From JASUTC01 sp964604305 (GTDB lineage Bacteria > Thermotogota > Thermotogae > MWEM01): 8,511 nt of DNA. The stretch's first letter is position 1, and each line of letters begins with the position of its first letter. Below, piece by piece: positions 1 through 6,191 of the stretch. The notes under the pieces are model-generated. The model saw only the letters and a program-made list of their open reading frames with translations. It was not told the origin of the DNA and made no database searches. Made by a program: the position numbers and the translations under genes. The DNA is taken from the NCBI GenBank assembly GCA_964604305.1, contig CAZRYM010000086.1:1-8511 (forward strand), in the 5' to 3' direction.

Positions 1-7
1 TTCTCAT
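1..7 (-). CDS. 5' end of a leftward gene (partial, product unknown)
   Basis: On the minus strand an AAAGGGGG ribosome binding site (14-21) is followed six bases later by an ATG at 7-5, with a second ATG three bases upstream at 10-8. Only seven coding bases are inside the window, so nothing can be said about the product. The arrangement suggests a gene transcribed to the left, divergent from the histidine kinase gene. It could also be a chance Shine-Dalgarno match. Confidence 0.4.
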
Positions 8-33
8 CATTTTCCCCCTTTAATAAAGTTATA

Positions 34-62
34 TATATAATATTTGACGTAAACACGTTCAC
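34..62 (-). promoter_or_regulatory. candidate leftward promoter overlapped by a dyad
   Basis: Reading leftward, GTGAAC (62-57) and TATATA (39-34) are separated by 17 bases and could be the -35 and -10 of the leftward gene. The -35 overlaps an imperfect dyad at 49-62, GTAAAC-AC-GTTCAC, in which five of six bases pair in each half. This would suit a repressor or activator site between the divergent genes. The region is AT-rich, so a chance match is quite possible. Confidence 0.3.
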
Positions 63-154
63 AGAAATTTGGCTGACATGGTTCAAAGACAATCTATCTC
101 AACCTTTAGTGTAACACAAAAACCAGCTAAAAATTTTTAATTCATTTTCTCTCA

Positions 155-163
155 TGGTAAAAT
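155..163 (+). promoter_or_regulatory. candidate extended -10 promoter of the histidine kinase gene
   Basis: TGG followed by TAAAAT (158-163) matches the extended -10 form TGn-TATAAT with one mismatch in the hexamer. No good -35 is visible; the T-rich stretch at 134-140 is the only candidate. Transcription would start near 170, leaving about 24 nt of leader before the TTG start codon. Confidence 0.4.
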
Positions 164-193
164 AGATTATGCATTTTATGGGAGGGACCATCA

Positions 194-2164
194 TTGGAAC
201 AATCATATGACCTAATGCAATACATCATCAAACACGATCCTAACGCTATAACTGTATTAGATAAAAACCTCAAATACATCTATGTCAGCGAACGCTTTTT
301 ACATGATTATAAACTTGAAGAAAAGGATATCATCGGAAAATACCACTATGAAGCCTTCCCGGATATACCTGAGAAATGGCGTGAAAGTCACCAACGTGCC
401 CTTAACGGAGAAGTCACACGTTCAGAAGACGATTATTACATTAAATCGGATGGAAGTGTTGAATACACCCGCTGGGAATGCCGACCCTGGTATCTACCCG
501 ACAAAACGATCGGCGGAATTGTTTTGTATACGGAAGTGATTACAGAGAGAAAACAAGCTGAGAAAGATCTCCAAGAGAGTCGCGAAAGATACCGGCAGTT
601 ATTTGACAATTCTCCTGTGGTCATATGGGAAGAGGATCTTTCAGAGTTGAATGAATATTTAAAGATTCTTAAACAGGATCATAAGGATTTAGAAAGCTTT
701 TTCAAAGAAAATCCTAATGAGATCATCAACTGCATGTCAAAAATAAAAATTGTGGATGTGAATGATTATTCCGTAGATTATTACGGAGCAAAATCAAAGG
801 AAGATCTGATTGCTAACGTTGGCAAACTTTTCACTGAAAAGGCTATGAAGAACTTCATCCATGTATTAGTAGCTGTAGCAAACAAAAAAAGATTCTTTCG
901 AATGGATCACGAGACAAACACTTTAGGTAAGGGGATTAGAAATGTTATTCTGGAAATTAGAATTCCTAAGGAATATCAGGATTCACTTTCCAGGGTATAC
1001 CTCAGCACAACCGACATTACCAAACAGAAAAAAACCGAAGCGGCATTACGAGAGAGTGAGGCAAAATTCAGAACACTCTTTGAAGATCAATCCGCCATGC
1101 AACTACTTATTGATCCTGAAACCGGAAGAATCGTTGATGCCAATCGAGCAGCAGCTGAATTTTACGGTTGGTCAATCAACGAATTAAAACAAATGCCTGT
1201 CAGCCAATTAAGTGAAAGCTCAGCAGAACAAACGCAAAATGAATTAAATTTAATGGTCAAAGGAGAAATGGTTCGCTTTGAATTCAATAATCAAAAGGCA
1301 GACGGAACCACGGCAGTCGTTGAGGTGTTCAGTAGCACCGTTGTTATCGAAGGAAAGAAGCACTTACATAACATTATTCATGATATAACGGAAAAGAAGC
1401 GTGTGCAGAGGGAAATGGTTATCGCAAAAGAACAGGCTCTGGACGCCAGTAAAGCAAAAAGTGAATTTTTAGCCAACATGAGTCATGAATTACGAACCCC
1501 TCTGAATGCCATCATCGGATTCAGCGAGTTGCTTCGTGACACCAATTTGGATAAAACACAAAAAAACTATGCAGACATAATCATTAATTCAGGAGAATCT
1601 TTGTTAGCAATCATCAGTGATATCCTTGATTTTTCAAAAATAGAGGCAAATAAACTGGAATTGTATCCCGAAAAGGTGAATTTGATTGAGTTGATTGAAA
1701 ATACCTTGAATGTTGTCAGAATCAAGGCCTATCAAAGGGGTAATCGATTATATGAAGAACTTTCAGATGAAGTACCAAAATATGTGACAGCAGATATGAC
1801 CAGACTGAAACAGATACTTGTTAATCTACTGGGCAACGCTGTTAAATTCACTGAGAACGGTTCAATCACTCTAAAAGTCGAAAAATTATCTCTGGACAAA
1901 AAACACAGAATGGTAACCTTGCGCTTCTCAATTCAAGATACAGGCATCGGGATAAAAAAAGAAAACCGTGACAAGATCTTTGAAGCCTTCAATCAGGAGG
2001 ACTATTCAATAACCAGAAAATTTGGAGGAACCGGGCTGGGACTAGCGATAACAAACCGATTGCTGCAAATGATGGATTCCTCACTTTCCCTCGAAAGCGA
2101 AGAAGGAAAAGGCAGTACGTTTTCGTTCAAAATCGAAGTCCCTTATGAACCGGAATCTTATTAA
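194..2164 (+). CDS. soluble sensor histidine kinase with three PAS-type domains
   Basis: A 656-residue sensor kinase that would autophosphorylate on a histidine and pass the phosphate to a response regulator. Three PAS-type segments lie at about 8-120, 133-277 and 292-405, joined by charged helical linkers (for example at 118-132 and 278-291). The second has a longer insert, a form seen in other PAS kinases. The dimerisation domain holds the H box SEFLANMSHELRTPLN with phospho-accepting His431. The ATPase domain follows, with N box residues around Asn544 and Asn548, G1 box DTGIGI at 582-587, F box FEAF and G2 box GGTGLGL at 611-617. I see no signal peptide, membrane segment or receiver domain, so it should be cytoplasmic and non-hybrid. 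The TTG start sits seven bases after GGGAGGG (180-186). No regulator gene is adjacent, so it is an orphan here. The ligand cannot be inferred. Confidence 0.93.
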   Translation: MEQSYDLMQYIIKHDPNAITVLDKNLKYIYVSERFLHDYKLEEKDIIGKYHYEAFPDIPEKWRESHQRALNGEVTRSEDDYYIKSDGSVEYTRWECRPWYLPDKTIGGIVLYTEVITERKQAEKDLQESRERYRQLFDNSPVVIWEEDLSELNEYLKILKQDHKDLESFFKENPNEIINCMSKIKIVDVNDYSVDYYGAKSKEDLIANVGKLFTEKAMKNFIHVLVAVANKKRFFRMDHETNTLGKGIRNVILEIRIPKEYQDSLSRVYLSTTDITKQKKTEAALRESEAKFRTLFEDQSAMQLLIDPETGRIVDANRAAAEFYGWSINELKQMPVSQLSESSAEQTQNELNLMVKGEMVRFEFNNQKADGTTAVVEVFSSTVVIEGKKHLHNIIHDITEKKRVQREMVIAKEQALDASKAKSEFLANMSHELRTPLNAIIGFSELLRDTNLDKTQKNYADIIINSGESLLAIISDILDFSKIEANKLELYPEKVNLIELIENTLNVVRIKAYQRGNRLYEELSDEVPKYVTADMTRLKQILVNLLGNAVKFTENGSITLKVEKLSLDKKHRMVTLRFSIQDTGIGIKKENRDKIFEAFNQEDYSITRKFGGTGLGLAITNRLLQMMDSSLSLESEEGKGSTFSFKIEVPYEPESY

Positions 2165-2181
2165 AGCGCACTTTAAAAATG

Positions 2182-2207
2182 AAAAAAACCCTCCTATCCG
2201 GAGGGTT
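2182..2207 (-). terminator. intrinsic terminator for leftward transcription
   Basis: The stem AACCCTCC (2187-2194) pairs with GGAGGGTT (2200-2207) around the loop TATCC. A run of seven A on the plus strand (2182-2188) becomes a U-tract only when read leftward, so this ends minus-strand transcripts. It lies 53 bases past the stop codon of the 39-codon minus-strand ORF. There is no T-run on the plus strand. The kinase gene itself is followed only by a small dyad, TTAAAG-CGCA-CTTTAA (2161-2176), without a T-tract. Confidence 0.8.
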
Positions 2208-2260
2208 AAAGGAGTGCAATCTATTTAAAGTGTTGTTCGTCGTTGTCTCTTTGCTTTGGA

Positions 2261-2380
2261 TTAGATTCTGTTGATGATATCGTATACCTTGAGGCTGTTC
2301 AGTTCCATCATTCTATCAAAATTTCTTTGGACATTCGCGTTTCTTCTGATTTTCTCGATTCTGCTGATGTTCTTTTTCAT
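2261..2380 (-). CDS. 39-residue basic small protein, unknown function
   Basis: An ATG at 2380-2378 opens 39 codons ending in TAA (2263-2261). It is preceded by a strong ribosome binding site, GGAGGTG, nine bases upstream on the minus strand, and followed by a leftward terminator. The product starts MKKNISRIEKIRRN and ends NSLKVYDIINRI. It has ten Lys/Arg against four Asp/Glu, six Asn, no Cys and no membrane segment, and should be mostly helical. All six arginines use AGA. I do not recognise the family. A Spo0E-type phosphatase was considered because of the size and the neighbouring kinase, but the S-x-x-L-D signature is absent. It is tail-to-tail with the kinase gene and divergent from csaB. 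Coding status rests on the match of signal, frame and terminator; a small regulatory RNA is the main alternative. Confidence 0.65.
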   Translation of the reverse strand: MKKNISRIEKIRRNANVQRNFDRMMELNSLKVYDIINRI

Positions 2381-2456
2381 GGATTTACACCTCCGGTTTT
2401 TTCTCTCATAATTTTGAAAGATTCAATGTTTTCCGTCTTTCACTCATCGTTCTTCG

Positions 2457-2492
2457 TATATAGTGTACAATCTCAACTCAAGTCAACGTCAA
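2457..2492 (-). promoter_or_regulatory. candidate promoter of the 39-residue ORF, with tandem TTGA units
   Basis: Reading leftward, TTGACT (2486-2481) is followed after 18 bases by TATATA (2462-2457), a plausible sigma-A type promoter. Transcription would start near 2450, leaving a leader of about 70 nt before the ATG at 2380. The -35 is embedded in four consecutive TTGA(C/G) pentamers (2492-2472), with spacings of 6, 5 and 5 bases. That could be a binding array for a direct-repeat regulator or simply low complexity. Confidence 0.4.
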
Positions 2493-2562
2493 TAGCCTTT
2501 AAAATTAACTTTTGGTAAAAAAAGAGCCATACCTCAAGTGCACTCGATTCTTATTATTTCTT

Positions 2563-2581
2563 AAAATGAATACATCATTTT
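2563..2581. promoter_or_regulatory. operator-like dyad upstream of csaB
   Basis: AAAATGA (2563-2569) and TCATTTT (2575-2581) form a perfect 7-bp inverted repeat with a five-base spacer. It abuts the place where the -35 region of the csaB promoter should lie, so a bound protein would affect that promoter. The sequence is AT-rich and the regulator is unknown. Confidence 0.35.
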
Positions 2582-2599
2582 CGATTCTCTTTTGTTGCG

Positions 2600-2608
2600 T
2601 GTTATAAT
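2600..2608 (+). promoter_or_regulatory. extended -10 promoter of csaB
   Basis: TG-T-TATAAT is a perfect extended -10 element (TATAAT at 2603-2608). The -35 region around 2580-2585 (TTCGAT) is poor, which is common for extended -10 promoters. Transcription should start near 2615, giving a leader of roughly 100 nt before csaB. Confidence 0.6.
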
Positions 2609-2629
2609 CCTTTGGTTGATTTAATTTAA

Positions 2630-2713
2630 CCCTTCCGAACTTCAGTTATAAGTACCCGGAAGGGAAACATGTTTGAGGCTGAAACACTCTAATTTGCCGG
2701 GAAAACAGGGGGG
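2630..2713 (+). promoter_or_regulatory. structured 5' leader of csaB, possible cis-regulatory RNA
   Basis: CCCTTCCG (2630-2637) pairs perfectly with CGGAAGGG (2657-2664), and inside the loop ACTT (2639-2642) can pair with AAGT (2650-2653). A second hairpin is TGTTT (2670-2674) with AAACA (2682-2686). CCCGG (2655-2659) could instead pair with CCGGG (2697-2701), which would break the first stem. The freed CCTTCC could then pair with the csaB ribosome binding site GGGGGG (2708-2713) using G-C and G-U pairs. I could not match it to the riboswitch classes I know. Regulation is inferred from pairing only. Confidence 0.35.
2669..2692 (+). CDS. possible seven-residue leader peptide
   Basis: An ATG at 2669 follows GGAAGGG (2658-2664) by four bases and reads MFEAETL before TAA (2690-2692). 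The ribosome binding site is the right arm of the first leader hairpin, so its translation would depend on the fold. The frame differs from csaB and the stop lies 26 bases before its start. There is no run of codons for one amino acid, so classical attenuation is not suggested. It may well be chance. Confidence 0.2.
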   Translation: MFEAETL

Positions 2714-2718
2714 AAACC

Positions 2719-3744
2719 ATCAGAATATTCTTGTTCGGATACTATGGGATGAACAATTTTGGCGATGAAATGCTATTCAGAAGCACGATAAAGCTTTTAA
2801 AAGAAGTGGGGGCAGCGGATCTGAATTTGCTCTATCCTAAAGCAGGCTCCAGGAAAATTGGCGGAATCATGATCAAACACATACCCAGAAACTCCCCGGC
2901 AAAGATCATCAGCGCTTTAAAGAATTCTGATATCATTATTGGTGGTGGCGGTAATATCTTCCAGGATGAAACCAGTAATAGAAGTTTTATTTATTACAAA
3001 TGGCTTGTATCGACCGCCCTTTTTTTTAAAAAACCGGTATATCTTTTAGGACACGGGATAGGAAAGATCAATTCTAAAAAAAATTACACCCGTCTGAGAA
3101 AAATCTTAAGTAATGAACTGTGTATTGGTTATTTTCGTGATACGATTTCATACCGATATGCAAGGACTTGCAGTGAAAAACACAAAAGGGGAACCGATCT
3201 TGGATATTATTTTCTTCAGAACCGAATGGTATCAAAAAGCACATCCTCCAGGATAGGTGTCTTTCTTAAGCGTCCCTGGTTAAATCCGGAGGATTTTGTC
3301 GGGCCTCTTAAAGAAGAGGGAATCAAAGAAATTTATTTTTTTGTAGCGTTTCCCGAACAGGATCTTGATGCTGCGGAAAAATCCTCTCAGCGATTTGGTG
3401 AATATTTCGAAACGGCGGTCAGAGTTGGAGAAGTCAACGAGATTACCGATCAGGCATCCAGCTGTTCAATGATTATCTCGGAAAGGCTTCATGGTGCCAT
3501 CATTGCATCACATTTTGGTATTCCTTTTTTATGTTCAGACACATTCAAAATGCGCTCTTACTTTTCGGATATGGAAGGATACAATGCCTTTTTTAAAGAT
3601 AAATCCATTTCAGAGATTGCCTATGCTTTTTCAAAATTGAGAGAAATCAACTTTGAAGAGGCCAATTCAGAATTTATGAAAAGAAACAACGCTAGATTAA
3701 AGGCCATGAAAAAGTGGTTAAAAGTTCGGGTTAATGGAATTTGA
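2719..3744 (+). CDS. csaB: polysaccharide pyruvyl transferase, CsaB type
   Basis: CsaB enzymes transfer pyruvate from phosphoenolpyruvate onto secondary cell-wall polysaccharide, making the ketal to which S-layer-homology proteins bind. Family features are the N-terminal GYYGMNNFGDE, the glycine-rich DIIIGGGGNIFQDE (from Asp71), LLGHGIG, and the C-terminal SERLHGAIIASHFGIP with His258. These match a two-domain GT-B-like fold and the usual length of 330-370 residues. The protein should be cytoplasmic. The start is odd: the reading frame has no ATG, GTG or CTG start. ATC at 2719 lies five bases after AGGGGGG (2707-2713) and gives the usual beginning (M)RIFLFGYYG. The TTG at 2731 is 17 bases from that site and would remove the first beta strand, while ATA at 2725 is a third option. 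With ATC the product is 341 residues, with TTG 337. The substrate polymer cannot be read from sequence. Confidence 0.85.
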   Translation: MRIFLFGYYGMNNFGDEMLFRSTIKLLKEVGAADLNLLYPKAGSRKIGGIMIKHIPRNSPAKIISALKNSDIIIGGGGNIFQDETSNRSFIYYKWLVSTALFFKKPVYLLGHGIGKINSKKNYTRLRKILSNELCIGYFRDTISYRYARTCSEKHKRGTDLGYYFLQNRMVSKSTSSRIGVFLKRPWLNPEDFVGPLKEEGIKEIYFFVAFPEQDLDAAEKSSQRFGEYFETAVRVGEVNEITDQASSCSMIISERLHGAIIASHFGIPFLCSDTFKMRSYFSDMEGYNAFFKDKSISEIAYAFSKLREINFEEANSEFMKRNNARLKAMKKWLKVRVNGI

Positions 3745-3781
3745 GGTACAATTCCTTCGAGTTTCAAAGAAACTCCACGGT
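3742..3781 (+). repeat. hairpin-containing direct repeat, copy 1
   Basis: The 40 bases begin at the csaB stop codon with TGAGGTACAATTCCTT and continue through a perfect hairpin, GAGTTTC (3759-3765) and GAAACTC (3769-3775) with loop AAA, to CCACGGT. A second copy starts 54 bases downstream. The T-rich stretch after this copy (3781-3790) means the hairpin could act as a weak terminator for csaB, although six bases separate stem and T-run. Confidence 0.8.
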
Positions 3782-3795
3782 TTTGTTTTTATAAC

Positions 3796-3834
3796 TGAGG
3801 TACAATTCCTTGGGTTTTTTTGAAACTCGACGGT
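3796..3834 (+). repeat. hairpin-containing direct repeat, copy 2
   Basis: This copy repeats the first 16 bases of copy 1 exactly (3796-3811) and ends in GACGGT. The left hairpin arm has changed to GGGTTTT (3812-3818), yet it still pairs with GAAACTC (3822-3828) through two G-U wobbles. That preserves the fold at RNA level. TTTGAAACTCGA (3819-3830) is also perfectly complementary to 3757-3768 in copy 1, so a 12-bp long-range stem could replace the local ones. Confidence 0.8.
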
Positions 3835-3857
3835 AATTACTTATTTATGATTAAAAT
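3827..3857 (+). promoter_or_regulatory. weak candidate promoter of the rnf operon
   Basis: TCGACG (3827-3832) and TAAAAT (3852-3857) are separated by 19 bases; TATGAT (3846-3851) is an alternative -10. The -35 would lie at the end of repeat copy 2. The operon must have a promoter somewhere in this gap or be read through from csaB, but none of the matches is strong. Confidence 0.3.
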
Positions 3858-3882
3858 AGATTGAAGGGAGGAACAGAACAGA

Positions 3883-5202
3883 ATGGCGGTATTGACTTTT
3901 CCCGGTGGAATACACCCTCCGGAAATGAAAGAGTTATCTAAAGACGCCTCTTTGGAAAGGTTGCCCTTACCAAAGACGGTGTATTGTTTTGTCCATCAGA
4001 ATCTTGGAGCTCCACCAAAGATAGTATGCGAACCGGGTGACATGGTAAAAACAGGCCAGATCATTGCCGAGCCCTCCGGAAAGGTCTCGGTTCCTCTGCA
4101 TTCCCCTGTAACAGGGGAGGTAAAAGAGATTGTCAAGATGATGCATCCGGCACAGAAAAAGAAACTGGACGTCATCGTAATTGAGCGTACCGGTGAGGAT
4201 GATTGGCAATTAATGGACCCCATTGATTTTACAACAGCAGGCCGTGAAGACCTTTACCAAAGAATCCTGGATGCGGGTATTGTCGGCCTCGGTGGGGCTG
4301 CGTTTCCCACTCATGTCAAATATACTTCGACACTCGTAAAACCTGCTGACCTCGTAATCATAAACGGTGCAGAATGCGAGCCGTATCTGACCATCGATCA
4401 TCGGTTTATGGTTGAAAAAGGAGAAGACCTGCTGAATGGCCTGCGAATTCTCATGAAGATAGCGGGATCTAAAAAGGGCATCATCGGCATTGAAACAAAC
4501 AAGCCCGATGCCATTGAAAACATGCGTGAAATGGCCTCACACGATGACAATATCGATGTGGTCGGGGTCAAGACAAAATATCCTCAGGGTGCAGAAAAGC
4601 AGTTGATTTATACCACAACAAGACGAAAGGTTCCAGTGGGTGGACTGCCCATCGATATCGGCGTGGTCATGAACAACGTGGGAACTGCTGTGGCAACGGC
4701 TGAAGCTGTTGCAAAAGGAATCCCCTTGATTGAACGCGGTGTAACGGTGACCGGTGAAGGCATTAGCAATCCAAAAAACCTGGTTGTTCGAATTGGTACA
4801 CCTGTATCTGAACTGATTCATTACTGTGGAGGCTATCTGGGAGAACCTGAAAAGGTCATCGCGGGAGGGCCCATGACCGGCCCTGCATTAACGACAACTG
4901 AAACGCCTGTCATGAAGGCTACATCGGGCATACTGGTGCTACCTAAACCGGATAAACAGCCCAGGCCGGCAAAGCCGTGCATTAATTGCAATCAATGTGT
5001 TGAAGTTTGCCCCATGGCATTGGAGCCGAATTTCCTGGTGAAACTTTGTGAGGCTAAAAGATACGACGATGCCGTGGACATGAATCTTCTTTCATGTATA
5101 GAATGCGGGGCTTGTGCCTACATATGCCCAGCACGAATCGATCATATCAAGACGTTCCAATTGACAAAAAGGGTTTATAAAGCCTTGAAGGGAGGGAAAT
5201 GA
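3883..5202 (+). CDS. rnfC: Rnf complex subunit C, NADH-reactive iron-sulfur flavoprotein
   Basis: RnfC is the peripheral cytoplasmic subunit that hands electrons to NAD+. The start FPGGIHPPE is typical, followed by a barrel-sandwich region (about 50-90) and the nucleotide/flavin-binding fold with GLGGAAFPTH (135-144) and NGAECEPY (161-168). An SLBB-type segment lies around 285-325. Two ferredoxin-type [4Fe-4S] motifs follow: Cys366-369-372-376 and Cys405-408-411-415. At 439 residues it has the usual clostridial length, without the long repeat tail of proteobacterial RnfC. The ATG lies ten bases after AAGGGAGGAA (3864-3873), a strong ribosome binding site. It is the first gene of the operon, one base before rnfD. 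All key residues I can identify are present. Confidence 0.96.
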   Translation: MAVLTFPGGIHPPEMKELSKDASLERLPLPKTVYCFVHQNLGAPPKIVCEPGDMVKTGQIIAEPSGKVSVPLHSPVTGEVKEIVKMMHPAQKKKLDVIVIERTGEDDWQLMDPIDFTTAGREDLYQRILDAGIVGLGGAAFPTHVKYTSTLVKPADLVIINGAECEPYLTIDHRFMVEKGEDLLNGLRILMKIAGSKKGIIGIETNKPDAIENMREMASHDDNIDVVGVKTKYPQGAEKQLIYTTTRRKVPVGGLPIDIGVVMNNVGTAVATAEAVAKGIPLIERGVTVTGEGISNPKNLVVRIGTPVSELIHYCGGYLGEPEKVIAGGPMTGPALTTTETPVMKATSGILVLPKPDKQPRPAKPCINCNQCVEVCPMALEPNFLVKLCEAKRYDDAVDMNLLSCIECGACAYICPARIDHIKTFQLTKRVYKALKGGK

Positions 5203-5203
5203 T

Positions 5204-6190
5204 ATGGCACGAATTTTTCCTTCTGCATCCGCTCCTCATATAAGGACCTCCGATTCAGTCAGTAAGATCATGATGGATGTCATCATCGCCCTCATACCGG
5301 CTGTGATTGTATCGGTAATCGTATTCGGTTGGTCTGCGTTGGTTCTCTGCCTGATGGGTATGGTCATCGCAGAGGCTATGGAAATATTTATCATGAAAGT
5401 GTTACGCAAGAAAAAAGACTTCACACCGGATGGCAGTGCTGCTGTTACCGGTTTGCTTCTTGCCATGAACATACCGGCAGGTTTTCCCTGGTATCTTTTT
5501 ATCATTGGTGTTCTGATAGCCATTGGACTGGGAAAACACGTATACGGTGGTTTGGGATCCAACCCCTTTAATCCGGCTCTGGTAGGCCGAGTATTCCTGG
5601 TTATCTCATTTCCAACGGCAATGGGTACATATATGAAGCCGGGTATTTGGAAATCCGTGGATTCAGCTATATTAACCGGGGCAACTCCCATGGGACTTTT
5701 AAAAGAAAATGGGGTCCAAGTAGCATTGGAAAATCATTCCTACATGGATATGTTCCTGGGAAACATTGGTGGAGCACTTGGAGAAGTCAGCGCACTTGCC
5801 CTGATTATCGGCTTCATCTACCTCCTTATTCGAAAGCACGTCTCCTGGCATATTCCCGTTGCCTACATCGGAACGGTGTTGATTATCTCTTCTCTCTTTT
5901 ACCTCATCAGCCCGGAGCAATACGGCACCCCCCTGTACCACCTGTTGGGTGGCGGATTAATGCTGGGGGCCCTTTTCATGGCAACGGATATGGTGACAAG
6001 TCCTTCAACGGTGAAAGGATCACTGATTTTCGGTATGGGATGCGGGATCATTACCATGCTGATTCGCTACGCCGGGGCATTACCGGAAGGGGTTGCATTT
6101 TCTATCCTCATTATGAATGCTGTAAAACCATTAATCGACAAATATACCAGAAGAAGACCCTTTGGCGCTCTAAAGAAGGGGGCGAGATGA
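5204..6190 (+). CDS. rnfD: Rnf complex subunit D, FMN-bearing membrane protein
   Basis: RnfD is a polytopic membrane subunit, related to NqrB, that carries a covalently bound FMN and is thought to be part of the ion path. The sequence shows about eight to ten hydrophobic segments, the conserved loop GSNPFNPALVGR (around Asn120), and the flavinylation motif TGAT (158-161), where Thr161 is the expected attachment site. A later conserved stretch reads MATDMVTSP. Its 328 residues match the family. The ATG follows GGGAGGG (5190-5196) and begins one base after the rnfC stop. Loading of FMN needs an ApbE-type flavin transferase, which is not in this window. Confidence 0.96.
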   Translation: MARIFPSASAPHIRTSDSVSKIMMDVIIALIPAVIVSVIVFGWSALVLCLMGMVIAEAMEIFIMKVLRKKKDFTPDGSAAVTGLLLAMNIPAGFPWYLFIIGVLIAIGLGKHVYGGLGSNPFNPALVGRVFLVISFPTAMGTYMKPGIWKSVDSAILTGATPMGLLKENGVQVALENHSYMDMFLGNIGGALGEVSALALIIGFIYLLIRKHVSWHIPVAYIGTVLIISSLFYLISPEQYGTPLYHLLGGGLMLGALFMATDMVTSPSTVKGSLIFGMGCGIITMLIRYAGALPEGVAFSILIMNAVKPLIDKYTRRRPFGALKKGAR

Positions 6191-6191
6191 T

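Larger units (their letters stand above)
2381..2718. other. divergent intergenic region between the small ORF and csaB
   Basis: I see no credible gene in these 338 bases apart from a possible seven-codon leader peptide. The left part holds the leader and promoter of the minus-strand small ORF. The middle holds two operator-like dyads: a 12-of-14 match to a palindrome centred on AGTGCACT (2534-2547), and AAAATGA-N5-TCATTTT (2563-2581). The right part holds the csaB promoter (2600-2608) and a structured leader (2630-2713). Confidence 0.6.

Noticed and set aside
2243..2518. A 91-codon plus-strand ORF across the region after the kinase gene
   Set aside because: It starts with a TTG that has no ribosome binding site, has T-rich low-information content, and overlaps the opposite-strand ORF that has its own ribosome site and terminator.
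2630..2713. A known c-di-GMP, SAM or other common riboswitch in the csaB leader
   Set aside because: I could not find the conserved core sequences of the classes I know; only the pairing is reported.
3742..3834. A CRISPR array
   Set aside because: There are only two imperfect copies separated by 14 bases, with no spacers of regular length and no cas genes.
5236..5691. A 151-codon minus-strand ORF inside rnfD
   Set aside because: It is the antisense shadow of rnfD, which has clear family motifs, and it has no signals of its own.
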